Positions 45,993 to 58,600 of a stretch of DNA of 64,000 bases are shown here, piece by piece. Source of the stretch: Leptasterias polaris. Lineage: Eukaryota; Echinodermata; Asteroidea; Forcipulatida; Asteriidae. The notes under the pieces are model-generated. The model worked only from the letters and a program-made list of their open reading frames with translations, did not search any database and was not told the DNA's origin. The DNA is taken from contig JAZGTN010000036.1 in the NCBI GenBank assembly GCA_037783415.1, positions 196,001 through 260,000 on the forward strand, in the 5' to 3' direction. Numbering within the stretch: the first letter of the stretch is position 1; each line of letters opens with the position of its first letter. The position numbers and the translations under genes are program-made.

Positions 45993-48900
45993 ATGCCTAT
46001 AAATTGCGTTGTTGGCGGTTGCCACAACACCCAGAAGAACTCTCCAGATTTGAGTTTCTACAAATTTCCAGGCGACATTGTAATTCAACGTGTATGGGTT
46101 AGATTTGTAAATAATACAAGGTCTGACTTTGTTCGATCGGATTTCTCACGGGTTTGCAGTGCCCATTTCAACCACCCTACTGATTTTGATGAGTCGTCGC
46201 TTCTCAAGAGAAAATTTGGAATAGCTAGAGCACGTCTTCTGATTAAAAAGACAGCTGTTCCGTCAGTCAAAAATCTTGTGGACGAATTCACCTCGGCCCC
46301 CCCACCCCCAAAGTCCAGAGCAGCCTACCAAAAACGCGAAACCAAAAGGGTAAGTCTAAAATTAAATTTAGTAGGGCCTAATAAGATTGAACAAAATAAT
46401 TACTAACATTTATTTCGAAATTTCATTGCTCAGAGTTCATTTTTGAATTAATATTTAATTTTCTATTAATTACTATCAATCAGTTTTAATCATTCATAAC
46501 AATTATGAAATGTTTAAAGGGCCTTCTTGAGAATATTTCCCTTTTTTTTTTTTTTTTTTTTTTTAAGAATTCATTCATCATTAACTTAGGTGGCAGTAGG
46601 GTATGAAGTCACCAACATTCTGACTATGGATAGACCACAAGACTAAGCTTACCACCGACCATGGGATTTGTGAGAGTCTTTGTTGATGAATGATAAATAT
46701 GCTGTTTTACGTATTTTCTTTGACTTTGAGATTAGTCATGTTATCATTTACGTGCATTGGATTTTGAGGTTCTTCTCTGGGTTTTTTCCTCCAAGTGATT
46801 AGTGCTTTAACAGACAACTTATCATGCCCTTTTGGATTTTGTTTTGCAAGTTCATTTGTTCACTTTGGTACTGGAATGTCATTTTCCACATTGTTCTTTT
46901 CCTTGATGCTAGGTAATTGATGAACTTCTGCAAGAAACAGGGAAAGTTGAAGAACATACAGCTAGGAGCAGGATAAGATGCTTTCCAAGTAGTTCTGCCA
47001 ATGAAGCCCAGCAGACCACCACACCGAGTACCTGCCAGGTATGGATTGGTGTCATATTTTGTACAATTACCTTACCAGGGGTGTGCGGTGGCCACTTGCA
47101 AACCAAACTTATTAATTTCTTACTTTGAAAAAAATTATTATTTTGTTTATTTTACTTTTTTTTTTTTTTGTACACCAAAAATCTGTTTTAAAACAGCATT
47201 TACACTTTGAGAAGTACATTTTACATCAGAACGACAATAAAAATGTCTAAAAGTGGTTGTACATGTAAGAAAAGTTCAGTTGCACAGCATGGATTCAAGT
47301 AATAACATTCAGCATTTATTTAATTTTATTAGAGTGTAGACGAATCCTGCCAGGTGAATGTTGTGCCAGAAACAGTGAGCAGAATATGTCAAGCCTCCAT
47401 TGAGCAGCCAAAGCCACACAAGAGGGCGAAATCGGTCCAAGTGCAAAAGGACTCACAGAGGTAAGAATTAATACTGATGTGTCTGCTCACATTAAAAAAT
47501 TGGTTCTTTGATCAAGTTTTTGTTTCTCATCTAGATCTGTTTGTGAAAAATACATCCAGTCCCATTGCAGATGGTGTGGTGGAAACTTGCTTGATTTACA
47601 ATGCCTTTTTCGCAAAGCACTGCTAAAATTGGTTAAAACATTTTTAATCTTACTCGTTCATTAACAGCTGAATTTATTTTTAAGATTGTAAATTAAAATA
47701 TGATCAAGCAACAAGTACATATATATTCAAGTAAGAATGATACATTTTTTATGGTTTAAATTGAATTTTAAGCTGTTCAGTATAGCGTCAAAAAGAAGTC
47801 AACTGAAGTCCAGTGCGAACTTGTGAAACTGCCGGCACTGAAGCTGCTGGGTGCAGAGAGTAGAAACTTACAGCCCCACCCATTTATGGAAGCCCCACCA
47901 ATTTATGATGAGGACAGCAGTGAGGAAGAGTGTATGGTGGAAGATGAGGACTATTGCCCCAGTGCGAAAAGCTCTGAAAGTGCCTCGTAAGTTTGATTTT
48001 ACATTTAACTTTAAGAAAAGAACAAGAAGTCAAATACACATATTATTGTCTGAATGTACCAGGCGCCATAATCTCGTTTCAAAGGATGGAAAACAAAAAA
48101 TTCTGTGCAAATTGTAAAGTTAACTTTACTAGAAAAGTTTCTTTAAACTGTTACCTTTAAAAAAAAAAAAAAGTACTTTATATTTTCAAAAGAACCGTCA
48201 CTTTATGTATTTCAGAGAATCGGAGACGGAGCAACTGAAAGAGCATCAGGAACCCAAATTCCTTGTTTACAAGCAGCAGCTTCTCGAACTCTTCATCCAA
48301 TGCCCTAGATGTACAGAACCAGCAAGAAGAAAGGTCGACAGAGTTGTTGGGTCCCTAGTGGTAGTCTCTCGCTGGTGCACCCACTGTGATTTCAAACAAA
48401 AATGGTTCAGTCAGCCATACATCGGTGGTACACCAGCTGGAAACATTCATTTATCTACATCAATTCTAGCAGCAGGGGCGTCAGCTGGGAAGGTGTTAAA
48501 GGTTTTCCAGCACCTGAACATGACATCAATCTCGTACAAGACATTCATGACCCATCAGCGCCTGTTCATTCAACCGGCAATTGTTCAGGTTAGTGAAACT
48601 TTGCCTCCATTGTTTACACAACTCATTATGAGAGAATCAAGAAAGAAGTAAATTGTTTATTTTTTTATATTTATATATATAAATATTTTTTTCCAAAGGT
48701 TTGGGAGGCGCATCAGAAAGACCTTGTCCAGAAAATACATCAGTCTGAGGTGAGACCAGTCCTGGGAGGCGATGCTCGCTGTGACAGCATGGGGCACTGT
48801 GCGAAGTACAGCTCATACACCCTCATGGACCTGACTAACAACAAGATCCTGGATCTACAACTTGTTCAGGTCTGTGCATATTTTTTGTATGTGGCACACA

Positions 48901-51380
48901 CTACTTTAGCCTTTTCCCCATTTTGATTTTTGTCAAAAGATTTTAAATGCTCAGAACAGTCCTGCTGTAACTGTAAGCACCTAAGGATACTCGAGTAAAC
49001 ACTTTCTTGACAAAAACAAAACCCAAAATGTAAAGAAGGTGTATCTGTATTATTTTCATGCTAGTAAACAAGTTGTGTAGTTACTTTTTTTTTACATTTG
49101 CCCTCAGACGAATGAGGTAAAAAACTCCAACGCTATGGAATTGGAAGGCCTGAAGCGAACAATGAAGTGGGTGAAGCACCGTAAACTTAAGCCACGAGCC
49201 CTCATCACTGACAGACATTTACAGGTGGCAAAGTGGATTAGGGAGCACCTTGAACCAAAAGGCATCACTCACTACTATGATGTTTGGCATGTAGCTAAAG
49301 GTAAGTAGGTTTAATGTTTTACATTGCGAATGCTCAGGCTGGTTGCTGTCCTGGCAATTCTGGTCAAGTTTAAATACCCTTTGTTCTGTAAAATGCTACT
49401 GTATTGCTCTTACAAAATTATGTGTAATTTTTCCTTTGATTTAGGCATAAAGAAGAAATTGGCAAGCATCTCCAAAGGGAAGAACTGTGACATTGTTAAA
49501 GACTGGTTGCAGTCATTGGTCTGTCAGGTAAATAATTGTAATCAACCTTTGTCATGCATCATGTCTTAACCACACTTGAGATGAACTTACATGGCAAATA
49601 AGTCAGAAATTTTGCTTGATATTTCCTTCAGATGCGGTCCTTTCAGGTTTTGACAAAAGCAAATTTTTATTGAAAGAGGAATTGATACAGAAACCTGCCA
49701 AAAACAGTTTAACGTGAGTTGCATTCTTTTTACTTTCCTGTTAAATTTCTCTTATATTTCTCTTGACACATTGAACAGATATACTGGATTGCAACCTCAA
49801 CTCCCTCTGGTGATGGCGAACTGATGGTCTCCAAATTCAAGTCAATTGGGCGCCACATTGCCAACATCCACTCAAACCACGAAGGGCCATTTCACTCATG
49901 TGCACATAAAAGTATCAGTGGAGCTAGGCCAAAGAGATGGTTCTCACCTGGTAAGACACTGGTGAATATTTAACACTATTTGTATTAGGATTTGTTGTAT
50001 ATAGAAACAGTGTGGTGGGAAGTTTTTAAAACAACACTGACTTATGCCAAAAATGGTGTGTGGGGGGGCTGACGACTTCCCGGGTAAGGGAGGTTTAATG
50101 AGTATGCACATAGAACATGCTCTTGGTGATTAAAATGGTGTATGTTGCTAGATATAAATTAGTATTTGGCCTCTTTTGTTTTTAAACAGGCACCAAACCC
50201 TATGAGATGCTGCAGGTGAACGTTTTTGACAATAAAGCGGCTACAAAATGCAGTCTCCAAGCTTTCACCTGTACATCAGACATCCAGTGTAGAAGGTTTC
50301 CATGCACTGTTGATACACTTCCTGCCCAAGATGCTGGGCTTTTCCTACGAAGGAATGCTATGCAGGTTTGCTTTCACATTTGTTGTTGACGCTTAGAAAT
50401 TTCACTTTAGTGTAAAGTATGTGTAGATGCATACAGATTTCCTATATAATATTAATTGGATACAAGGATTTGAAAAATGAATTTTTCTTGTTTACCACTA
50501 TAAACATTTAGATTTTCTCCATTCTTTCAAGTGACGGCAAATGTTTAATAACATGGAAATTAATCAGTCCAGTGAATCAGCGCATTATTTAATGAATTCA
50601 TGTTTTCCAATTGTTTTATTTCTGTGTTCAGGCTCTACGTGTCGGCACTTCACTATAATGAGAATGCTGGGAGGGCACAAGCCAGGACAAAAGATGGAGA
50701 GCTGAGGTTCTCCATTTGCTTCCCGAGAGCCAAGAGAGGTGACTTCACTGTGAAGAGAATTCCGCAGAACTGTACATATGGTAAGTACAATTTTAAGATG
50801 TCTGCAATCCTCTTCATTGTTCAAAGCAGGATAAGTATTTTACATGCGCTTTTTCAAAATCACAATGCGAAAGTCAATAACACAAATGCATTCCTGGTGT
50901 ATTGTTTGACGGCTTTGCTGTTTATTTTTTTCATTCTACAATGCCATAAATCAAAGGATTTTTTTTTTGTAGTCGATGAAAGCTTGTTACATGCATGCAA
51001 AATTTAAACGCTGAAAAGAAACCCATACTACTGGTTTTATGAATGCTTCACAAACTTTGGAGGGGTCCATCTAATACATGCCTGGAGCACCCCCCTTCCC
51101 TTATTTTTGGCACTGCTGGTCACTTTTAAAGCTTTAAACTATCTACAATAATTCTTACTCTCGACCCAAATCTCCTTATTCTTATTCAGGTTATGTGGAC
51201 CTAATCATGGAGACAACAACTAGGTTATGCAGAAGCCAGCAGAAAAACCTACGGGAAAAGACCAAAAAGCTGAAACGTAAACCACCACCAGTCTGTTCCA
51301 CCATGGTACGGCCAAACAAAAGGACTGCGATTCAACAACGTGTCTCCAGGTTTTCAGCTGAAGCTTCCCCCCAAATCTAG
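45993..51380 (+). CDS. THAP-domain Kolobok transposase, 12 exons, one 1-nt frame lesion
   Basis: Exons: 45993-46349, 46913-47038, 47333-47460, 47786-47986, 48216-48588, 48699-48869, 49108-49300, 49445-49527, 49779-49950, 50190-50365, 50632-50780, 51190-51380. All are GT-AG and phase-compatible. The sum is 2320 nt, one base more than 773 codons. Exon 1 is a C2CH THAP domain (INCVVGGCHN, LSFYKFPGD, VCSAHF), a DNA-binding zinc finger. Exons 5-6 hold CPRCTEPARRKVD and RWCTHCDF (zinc pairs), then GGDARCDSMGHCAKYSSYT, the first catalytic Asp block. Exon 7 has ALITDRHLQVAKWI (second Asp) and DVWHVAK. Exon 10 should give LSPVHQTSSVEGFHALL with the catalytic Glu, but is read out of frame because of a T5 run near 50228 where T4 restores the frame. 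Exons 11-12 resume in the family frame (LHYNENAGRAQART). Either a very young pseudogene or a base error. Confidence 0.85.
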
Positions 51381-51882
51381 ACTTTGAAACTAGGCTTTGA
51401 AAGTATATTATGGTGCTACTGAAGTGAGATAAAATAAGAAATATAACTAAGAAAAAACCCAGTTTTGTTGTTGCTTTGGTTATCAAAAATTTAAACCTAG
51501 GAATTGGGACTACTCTCGATTACTGCATTGTGCCTCTTGCATTTTCCTATCCATTATCCATTATTCCTATCCACTCTAATCATGCCTGAATTAGTGTGAC
51601 CAATAGGTCAAATGATAACAGGAAGGTCAGTTGAGCAAAATTTTTAATTGTTCAAGTAATTTTTATGGTCATTAACTTGTGGAGTAACTACAAAAAGTAC
51701 ACACTGCCCTGCCTTTAAACTAAACAGAATAATAATATTTAAAATATATATTGCGCCCCTTACATACAAAATGATCAAAGGCGCAGAACACATGTTAAAT
51801 AGCCCAAACAAAAGTATGGTAATAGAGGATACACATGAAATTCAAAATGATGCTTGGTTTTAGAATAAATTCAAACCTAGAT

Positions 51883-53475
51883 CTAAACATCAAGTGGGGG
51901 ATATTTAAAACCTTTATAATTGCCATCAGCATCTGGATAGGCATCTCTCACTTTCTGCATGATGCATGATGGTAAGGCAACTCGATTATGTCGTCCAAGG
52001 TAACCCCAGCACCATCTGACAACTTGCCTGTACGCGGTGTGGCGAAACTTCCTGTATTGGAGTGCAAACAGTTTGTTAAAATAAATAACAAATATTATTT
52101 ATTTTATATAAATACATTTAAAAAAAATTGCATTTGCTTTTTTAGTTTTGAGTTTTGAAAAATAAAATAAATTTATGTTGAAATACATATGCCGAAAACC
52201 TTGATTTGAAATGTTTCAGTTGTTCGAAAAGGAAAATTAGCAAGATTAAATACAATACCTGCAATTAATAAAATATAATTTGACTAACAATAGAACTTGG
52301 AAGAGATGGGGTCATTATGAGTCAGAATGATAACACACCTTGCCTCATCGCCTTCCATTGCCCGAGCCCCATACTGCTGTCTGTATTGCAGATATGCAGT
52401 CTGAAGTGTCGCAGGGTTGAGACAGACTGCCTCAAACCAAGGATGATCACAAAAACACCCTTCTTCCATCTCTTCTGGAAAGTTTGTCTCTCTCCATTTA
52501 TAGTGGAACTGCTGCACTTCTTTGCAGCACTTGCAGTTCTCTACATCTGGCATAGTAGTACACTTCCCACAATTACACCTGGAAAATTAAATAAGGCAAA
52601 ATCTGACATAAATAAGCCTTCAAAACCAAATAACCTAAAACTAAACAGAAACTTTATAAACCAAAGAAAATGTCACTAAAGCACTCTTGAGAATGTTTAT
52701 TTTTCGACACCCTAATTCTGCTACACGCACAAACGATGCAAACCCGCACGGCACTACTTTTTCATTCGCTCACGTGCACATCAGATGCTTCCCTGGCATT
52801 CACGTTAGCGCGCGGTAGAAATTTTATCACATCAGCTTGAAAATCTGATGACCAGAAACTTAGAAAGATGTAATGCCCCGATTTGTTTAACTATACAAAA
52901 TTCACAATGACAAACAGACAATTCCATGTAGTAGTCGAGTTTTTCTTCTTCATTTTCTTATAATAAAATAAAATATAGAAAAGGCTACGCGAACCGGACC
53001 GTCCGAGGTTTCAAGGTAGGTGGGTGTACGTGAGTAGCCTAATTACCGTCCACGTACAGTGAACATGAATTTTTACTTAGTTTCTGGACGGAAAACACAC
53101 TGGAAATTCAGCATTAATACCGACAATTGTGCAGATAAGTATTCCCATAGCACACTGTATCTCTAACTGAAAATTATTTACATGAAATTGAGGGTTGACG
53201 AAGAGAAAAACGCATTACCAGTCGGTGTTTTGCTGTCGATCCGCCTCCCCGGGTTCAGCGTTGGCGTTGCCATGAACCTGGTCCTGGTCTAGTTGTCTCA
53301 CTTCTTCCTCGGTCAATTCTGGCTCAAATTGATACGGTTCAATTACATGAGTATCGTTCGTCGACACTTCTAAGTCGCTGACATTATCACAAGAATGCGA
53401 AGAACAAGAAAATTCGTCGCTCTCGTCTTCAGAAAAAACATCAACGCTAGAATTGTCGTCGCTTGTGTCTGACAT
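51883..53475 (-). CDS. P2X7-like C-terminal-domain protein inside the Kolobok element
   Basis: Exons: 53475-53219, 52578-52339, 52051-51883 (stop included). Phases fit and the sum is 666 nt (221 aa). Exon 1 is acidic/Ser-rich (MSDTSDDNSSVDVFSEDESD, then EPYQFEPELTEEEVRQLDQD). Exons 2-3 form the cysteine/histidine-rich domain: WCNCGKCTTM, ENCKCCKEV, CDHPWFEAVCLNPATLQTAY, then FRHTAYRQVVRWCWGYLGRH, LPSCIMQKVRDAYPDADG, YKGFKYPP. This pattern matches the cytoplasmic (ballast) domain of P2X7 receptors, which exists in many invertebrates as a free-standing protein. No membrane segments or P2X channel part are present, so this is not an ion channel. The metal-binding role is inferred from the cysteines. 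The gene starts about 310 bp inside the right transposon end, opposite the transposase. Confidence 0.85.
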
Positions 53476-53549
53476 GACGACTGTGTTACATGTGTGTGTT
53501 GCGACGCGTAAACATTTCTGTATGCCCCAGCAAACAGCCGTCTGCGTAG

Positions 53550-53787
53550 AGGAGTACGTACTGTGACGTCACGATTCGCCACAATTTCTAGGAACACATT
53601 TTAACCGCCGACGGCTGTTGGTCCGATTTTTGACTGAGGCGAGTGTAATAACAGTGGTGAAAACTGCAGTTGCAAAAAAAATCTGTGCATCCTGTAATTG
53701 TGTCACTGTGTTATTTTAGAAGATATAGGTGTATTTAAGGATTTAAAACGTGTTTTAAAGATTTCTTCCTATCTTGGCTCAACCTCT
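53550..53787 (-). repeat. Right inverted end of the Kolobok element
   Basis: Complement reads AGAGGTTGAGCCAAGAT, then CGTTTTAAATCCTTAAATAC, and inner GAATCGTGACGTCAC plus TACGTACT. It is closer to the solo terminus at 15069 than to its own left end over the first 80 bp. Confidence 0.65.
53563..53576. promoter_or_regulatory. CRE octamer in the right Kolobok end
   Basis: TGACGTCA at 53564-53571, about 90 bp upstream of the P2X7-like ATG at 53475 and 217 bp from the element tip, mirroring the left end. A shared promoter core for transposase and cargo gene is inferred. Confidence 0.55.
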
Positions 53788-54195
53788 TTAACAAAGCCCA
53801 ATTGTACACAGCTTGGAGTGGGGAGATTATGTTTGAATATTTCCTTTGTACTGTCCACTAGCTAACGTGGAAGATTATCTGAACAGCCTGTGTTTATGAG
53901 CAGATTATCACAGCCATCAAAGTGCTACCACAAAAAACACCAGTGCTGAGAATACCACTAACTTGTTTAATTTTTCACAAACTTGATGTGATATTGTGAT
54001 GACCAGTTTGAATGAAACCTGTGGCTATATTATCAACAAACATTTAAAGTCACCTGGAGATAGATTTTTTTTAAATTTTATATAAGAGTATATGTATATT
54101 AACAATAACACAATTTTTTGAGTAATTGTTTGTCAGTATTTATATGTTAAAAAATAGATAAAGTTGTTTGGGGGCGACTCCGCCCATCCCTTTTT

Positions 54196-54211
54196 GTGAC
54201 GTCAATCGAGG
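54196..54211. promoter_or_regulatory. CRE octamer in the left end of the N-RAG-TP-like element
   Basis: TGACGTCA at 54197-54204 within GTGACGTCAATCGAGG, repeated in the opposite end at 61049-61056. It sits just upstream of the THAP remnant. Confidence 0.5.
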
Positions 54212-54309
54212 AAGACTTCGCCTCGATTGCACATCGACCCCATCGAACTTGCCTGCATTTACGTTGTATATACACGTGCAAGTAGTGAGATTGTACATTT
54301 CGTTTGGTT

Positions 54310-54510
54310 ATCCAAAAGGGGTTTTTTTCTTGCATTTTTCCAGCGAAAATTGCTGCTGGATGCAGCAAAACGACTAAAGATGGGGTCAGCCAGCATTTTT
54401 TTCCTGCAGATCCCAAATATAGGCAGTTACGGGCATTGAAAGTTAGGCTAACGACGGCAAAGTGGTCCGGTTTGACGTCGTTTTCAGCGCTATGCAGCGA
54501 ACACTTGGAT
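54310..54510 (+). pseudogene. THAP domain remnant
   Basis: The frame reads PAKIAAGCSKTTKDGVSQHF, then FPADPKYRQLRALKVRLTTA, KWSGLTSF and ALCSEHLDSPGI. This is the THAP pattern C-x-G-x-S-x-H-x-FP...CSEH with the first cysteine pair damaged. No downstream transposase core could be attached. It may be the first exon of a second gene of this element, lying where the THAP transposase lies in the neighbouring Kolobok element. Confidence 0.55.
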
Positions 54511-54569
54511 AGCCCGGGGATTTTTTCGTTGGTAGTAGTGTGCAAGGGAAGTTGCAGTGAAGCTTAGGT

Positions 54570-55645
54570 TACCAGCGAAATGTTTCTGGTGGAAAAACAA
54601 TACCTCGTATTATCCGTGTTCCTCGTTATGACCATGCTCGTATCTTCCGTTTTTAAGACATAGAAACGCGCATGGGACAGTTCGGGACCGGTGAAAAACC
54701 TCGTATAAACTGGCGTCTCGTATTAGTCAACTGTACACTGTCCTAGGATTGCATTGGGTCACGGCTGTAGCGTCGGCGACACACAGATTTTGCGCACGCG
54801 CGAGTTCTACTGTCTGAACAGCGCCCTCTGTTGATACAAGTTTACATACACATTTAAATAAATAGGGGCCATAGGTCAATGAAATGATGAATAAATCAAG
54901 ATCTCATGAATATTTATATTGATCAAAGCTAATACGAATACAATACAGAGGATGATCTTTAAATTGCGACTACTGGCAGCCATTTTCAGTTGCGTTTGGC
55001 CTGTAAACGAGAGACTTTTGTTAAGACATACAATTACCAGGTTTTTCTGTATTTATCAGTATGAATTGGGATAAAGACGGCTTCTAAATAATACCTGCTC
55101 GGTTTTCACAGCAGTAAATTTACTTTCAGCAAGAAGAGGGGTTCTTTGGGATTGTATTGGCACCGAAGGTAAGTGAAAAAACCTCAAAACTTTCGTATGG
55201 TTTTTAATACATTCTGGGGTCAGTTTTTACATGTCAGTAGTCATATGATTCCTTAAACGATTGTTTATCCATGCTTATTGTTTACTCAGTAGTGGTTTTT
55301 TCATCAAATCTGTTTTAACTAAGGTGTACTATAAAACAGAAGTGTCACTTATGATTTAATATTGCTTTTTATAATTATTTAGTAATTACTAATAGTACTA
55401 TGATTGAATGATGGGCAGGGGCCAAACAATGTCATACTCATACTAGTCATAATAATGTTAATCTTTGTCTTCTAAGGTGAAAATTGTTGGTTGATGTTTT
55501 CCCCTCCAAATCTGTTGTTAATGGAACATAACCTATTTGTTAGTTTTCATACACAATTTACAATTGTATTATTTATTTATTGTTGTTATAATTGCTAATG
55601 CTAGGCCTGTGTTTGCTTACAATCATGTCTGAGTGATGCGGATGG
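54570..55645. other. Internal sequence between the THAP remnant and the RAG1-like gene end
   Basis: I recognise no exon. A CTAT/GCGCCCTCTG-type patch near 54825 and AT-rich stretches are the only features. It may contain unrecognised exons of the left-end gene. Confidence 0.3.
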
Positions 55646-58600
55646 CTAATCAGCAGAGGATGATGCAGACTTGTAGCTTTTTCTCCGCTTAGGTGTTGGA
55701 ACCGTTCCTGCGATTGACGGTGTTACACTCAACAGATGTTCCCTCATGATGCATGTAAGTTTATGAAGCTCAACATCTTTCTTCTTTGTGTTTTTCACCC
55801 CGTCATAGCGTCTACTCAAGATGTTAAAGACAGCATGCATACTTTCTCCACCTTGTTCACCGAGCAGTCCCAGACCATGTTTAGTTTTCCTGATGAAGGG
55901 CGTAATGTGGGTCTCCATAATGTGCATCTTTGGTGGGAAGGTTTTGTCAGGGAAGTGTGCACGGTAGTAATCTGTAAATGCTCTGATGTCCTGATCTGGA
56001 AAATTAAGTATGTGCAATAAATGTATTTTTGTTTCACAGTATCTTTCTGATAAGAAACAAAAGATAAAATTGAAAGAAATTGAACTTGATGTGTGAAATA
56101 ATAGAATTACCATAGACTTACCAAGTTTTTCAATTTGATCATCATTGAGGACCCCCACTGAATTGTACACATTATGACATACTGCAAACAATTTGAAGAG
56201 TTGTCTAAACTTGCTCGCAATTCCTTCAGCTTTTTCAGTTAAAGATGGGCAGAGTCTTGATGTCTCTTCTACTATAGAAGATGTTATTTTGTTGATGTTT
56301 ATTTCCTAATTGAAAAAAAAGTTATTACAGCAATTGTAATTTTACATCTGATATGATTTTTATTCAAGAATGTAACAGTAAAGTAAGGCATTATTGTACA
56401 TTTTGTACTTTGTACATACCTTAAGACATTTTGTGAACATGGTTCCCGATGAATGTGTTGGAGTAATAATATGCTTGTCTGTGTACCTTGATTTCCTCCA
56501 AGCATCTTACAAGCAGGGGATTGTGGTAGGAGTCAAGTTTGAAGTTATTTTTGTTTACAATTGCTTCCTGAAAAAAAAAAGTTTCACTATTTGGTAAAGT
56601 ATAGAAATAAATAATAAAAAACATAAATATGATTAGGCCAAAGAACCTGTATTTACCTGTCTTACAAGTTCCTCTTGTAGTGCTTTTATGTCTCCTGCTA
56701 CACTGGATGTCACTTCCACCACATCGATGTCATCATTTAGGAGTGCCACAATTGACATCTGCTCTTGGAGGTCATTCATCTCTCTCTGTATTTCTTCTGC
56801 TCTTTGTTTTGCAGTCCTAACTTCTGACAGTCTAGCCACATGCAGAGGGAATGGGCCATTTCCTAGGTTGGCAGCATTATCTGGTGAGTTTGCTAGTTCA
56901 CTGGCTATACTTTCTCCAAGTTGTCTGCACTCTACCTCCATTAATGTGTACACCTTGAACCATATTCCAAGACTGATGTGGAGTGGAAGGGGACATACCT
57001 AAAAACAGATCCATTTCAAACATTAATGTGTACACCTTGAACCATATTCCAAGACTGATGTGGAGTGGAAGGGGACATACCTAAAAACAGATCCATTTCA
57101 AACACAAACTGGTTATGTGGAGAGATGCTTGCCTAAATAATACTTGATTTCCATTTCTCAAGTAAACAAATGTGTTCTATAGGCCTACCATCCCACTGGT
57201 ATTTTCTTTTATCTATTTTCATGGATATGTGCTCATTTTAAGTGCATACTGTTACTTACAAAGGAAACTGGAATGTCAAAGAACATTTTATCAATGACAT
57301 TGTTGAACAATTTTGCCTTGCTGACTACTCCACCAGCCGCTGTGAAGTGTTCATAATCACGCTGTAGAGTCTCAGTTGTCCTTGGTTCAATCTGGGGCTG
57401 CTGTTCTCTTGGTAATATCATGTCTGCACTGCAAATTGTACACCAAAGACAAGGATGACGACCTACAAGAGAAAGCAATCCATGCATTAGTTTTTCTTAC
57501 AACTTACGTTTTTTGTTAGCTGTATAACAGTAATTTTGTTATTTCAACTTCAGGTTAATTCAACATACCACTAGCACCGGACAGGCCATACATTCTGCAC
57601 AAAAACTCATAGTCCCCGAAAAGGAACAGGGTCAGCTTTTTCTCTCTGCAAAGACAGAATATAAAATTATGTGCATGGTAAGTTATTACTTGTTGTATAA
57701 ATGTTTTTGCATTTTATTTTTACAACACAAGTATATTTACCTCCACGTTGTATTTGCAAGGGTTTGCACTTGCTCTTTGTATCGGTCGAGGGCCATGTGG
57801 AGATTGACAGACGTGTCATTTGAAGCAAATGCAGCCACAACACTAGTGTTCTTCTTTGAGTTTGGAGAGTTGATGTTGGCAATCTCTACCATCAGTTTGA
57901 AGCTGCCTCCTCCCTTATCACCACCAATCTTAATCCACACCTCATCTGTAGGCTGCCCCTCATCCCATTTGAGCCTCCCGCACCTAATTTTTTTTATAAC
58001 ATTTCAAAAAGAGTAAGATAGAAATTAAAAGTTGTTTGTTAAGTTGCTGTTCCAAATACATTGCCTGAGACTTTTATTTTACCTTTCATTTTCATCCAGT
58101 AGATGGAGTATGTATTTCTTGAGGTCAGTGATGAATACATAAGGGGCTGGCTTGGCGACAAGGGAATTTTTTTCCCTGGAGACAAAAGGAAGAGTTTCTC
58201 CTTCAAGTAACTCTGGACCAGTAGCTGTCATGCTGATGTTCCTACTTGATTTTTCACTGGCCATGACGACGCTATATTGTCTTAACCACCTTTAAAAAAC
58301 AACATATAATCATAAATATTCATTCAGATTTATTTGTTGTTTTAACACCCCTCTATGTAAACTGTGATCTATTTGTTTGGTTTTTTTTTCGGTCAAGAAT
58401 TTACTCTAAAATAATGTTCTTCTTTGAGTTTGGAGAGTTGATGTTGGCAATCTCTACCATCAGTTTGAAGCTGCCTCCTCCCTTATCACCACCAATCTTA
58501 ATCCACACCTCATTCACTTGTAAATGAAATAACTTACAACTTTAGTTCTCGTAGTGCAGTCCAGGACAATCCCAAATCAGATTTCATCGCCAACTCCTGA

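Larger units (their letters stand above)
45491..53787 (+). mobile_element. Kolobok transposon carrying a P2X7-like gene
   Basis: The left end AGAGGATGTGCCATGAT at 45491 and right end complement AGAGGTTGAGCCAAGAT ending at 53787 are both flanked by TTAA (45487-45490, 53788-53791), the Kolobok target. The ends also share an inner block about 200-240 bp in (AATCGTGACGTCAC then TACGTACT, at 45694 and in complement near 53576), so the imperfect inverted ends are about 240 bp long. Inside are a 12-exon THAP/Kolobok transposase (plus) and a three-exon P2X7-like gene (minus), convergent and both starting close to an end. Length 8297 bp. Confidence 0.8.

Noticed and set aside
50207..50389. Frame VNVFDNKAATKC in Kolobok exon 10 as the true product
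   Set aside because: The alternative frame gives the conserved TSSVEGFH block and fits the phase-2 junction to exon 11, so this frame is read only because of the extra T.
51883..53475. P2X receptor ion channel
   Set aside because: No transmembrane segments or extracellular P2X domain; only the cysteine-rich C-terminal domain is present in a 221-residue protein.
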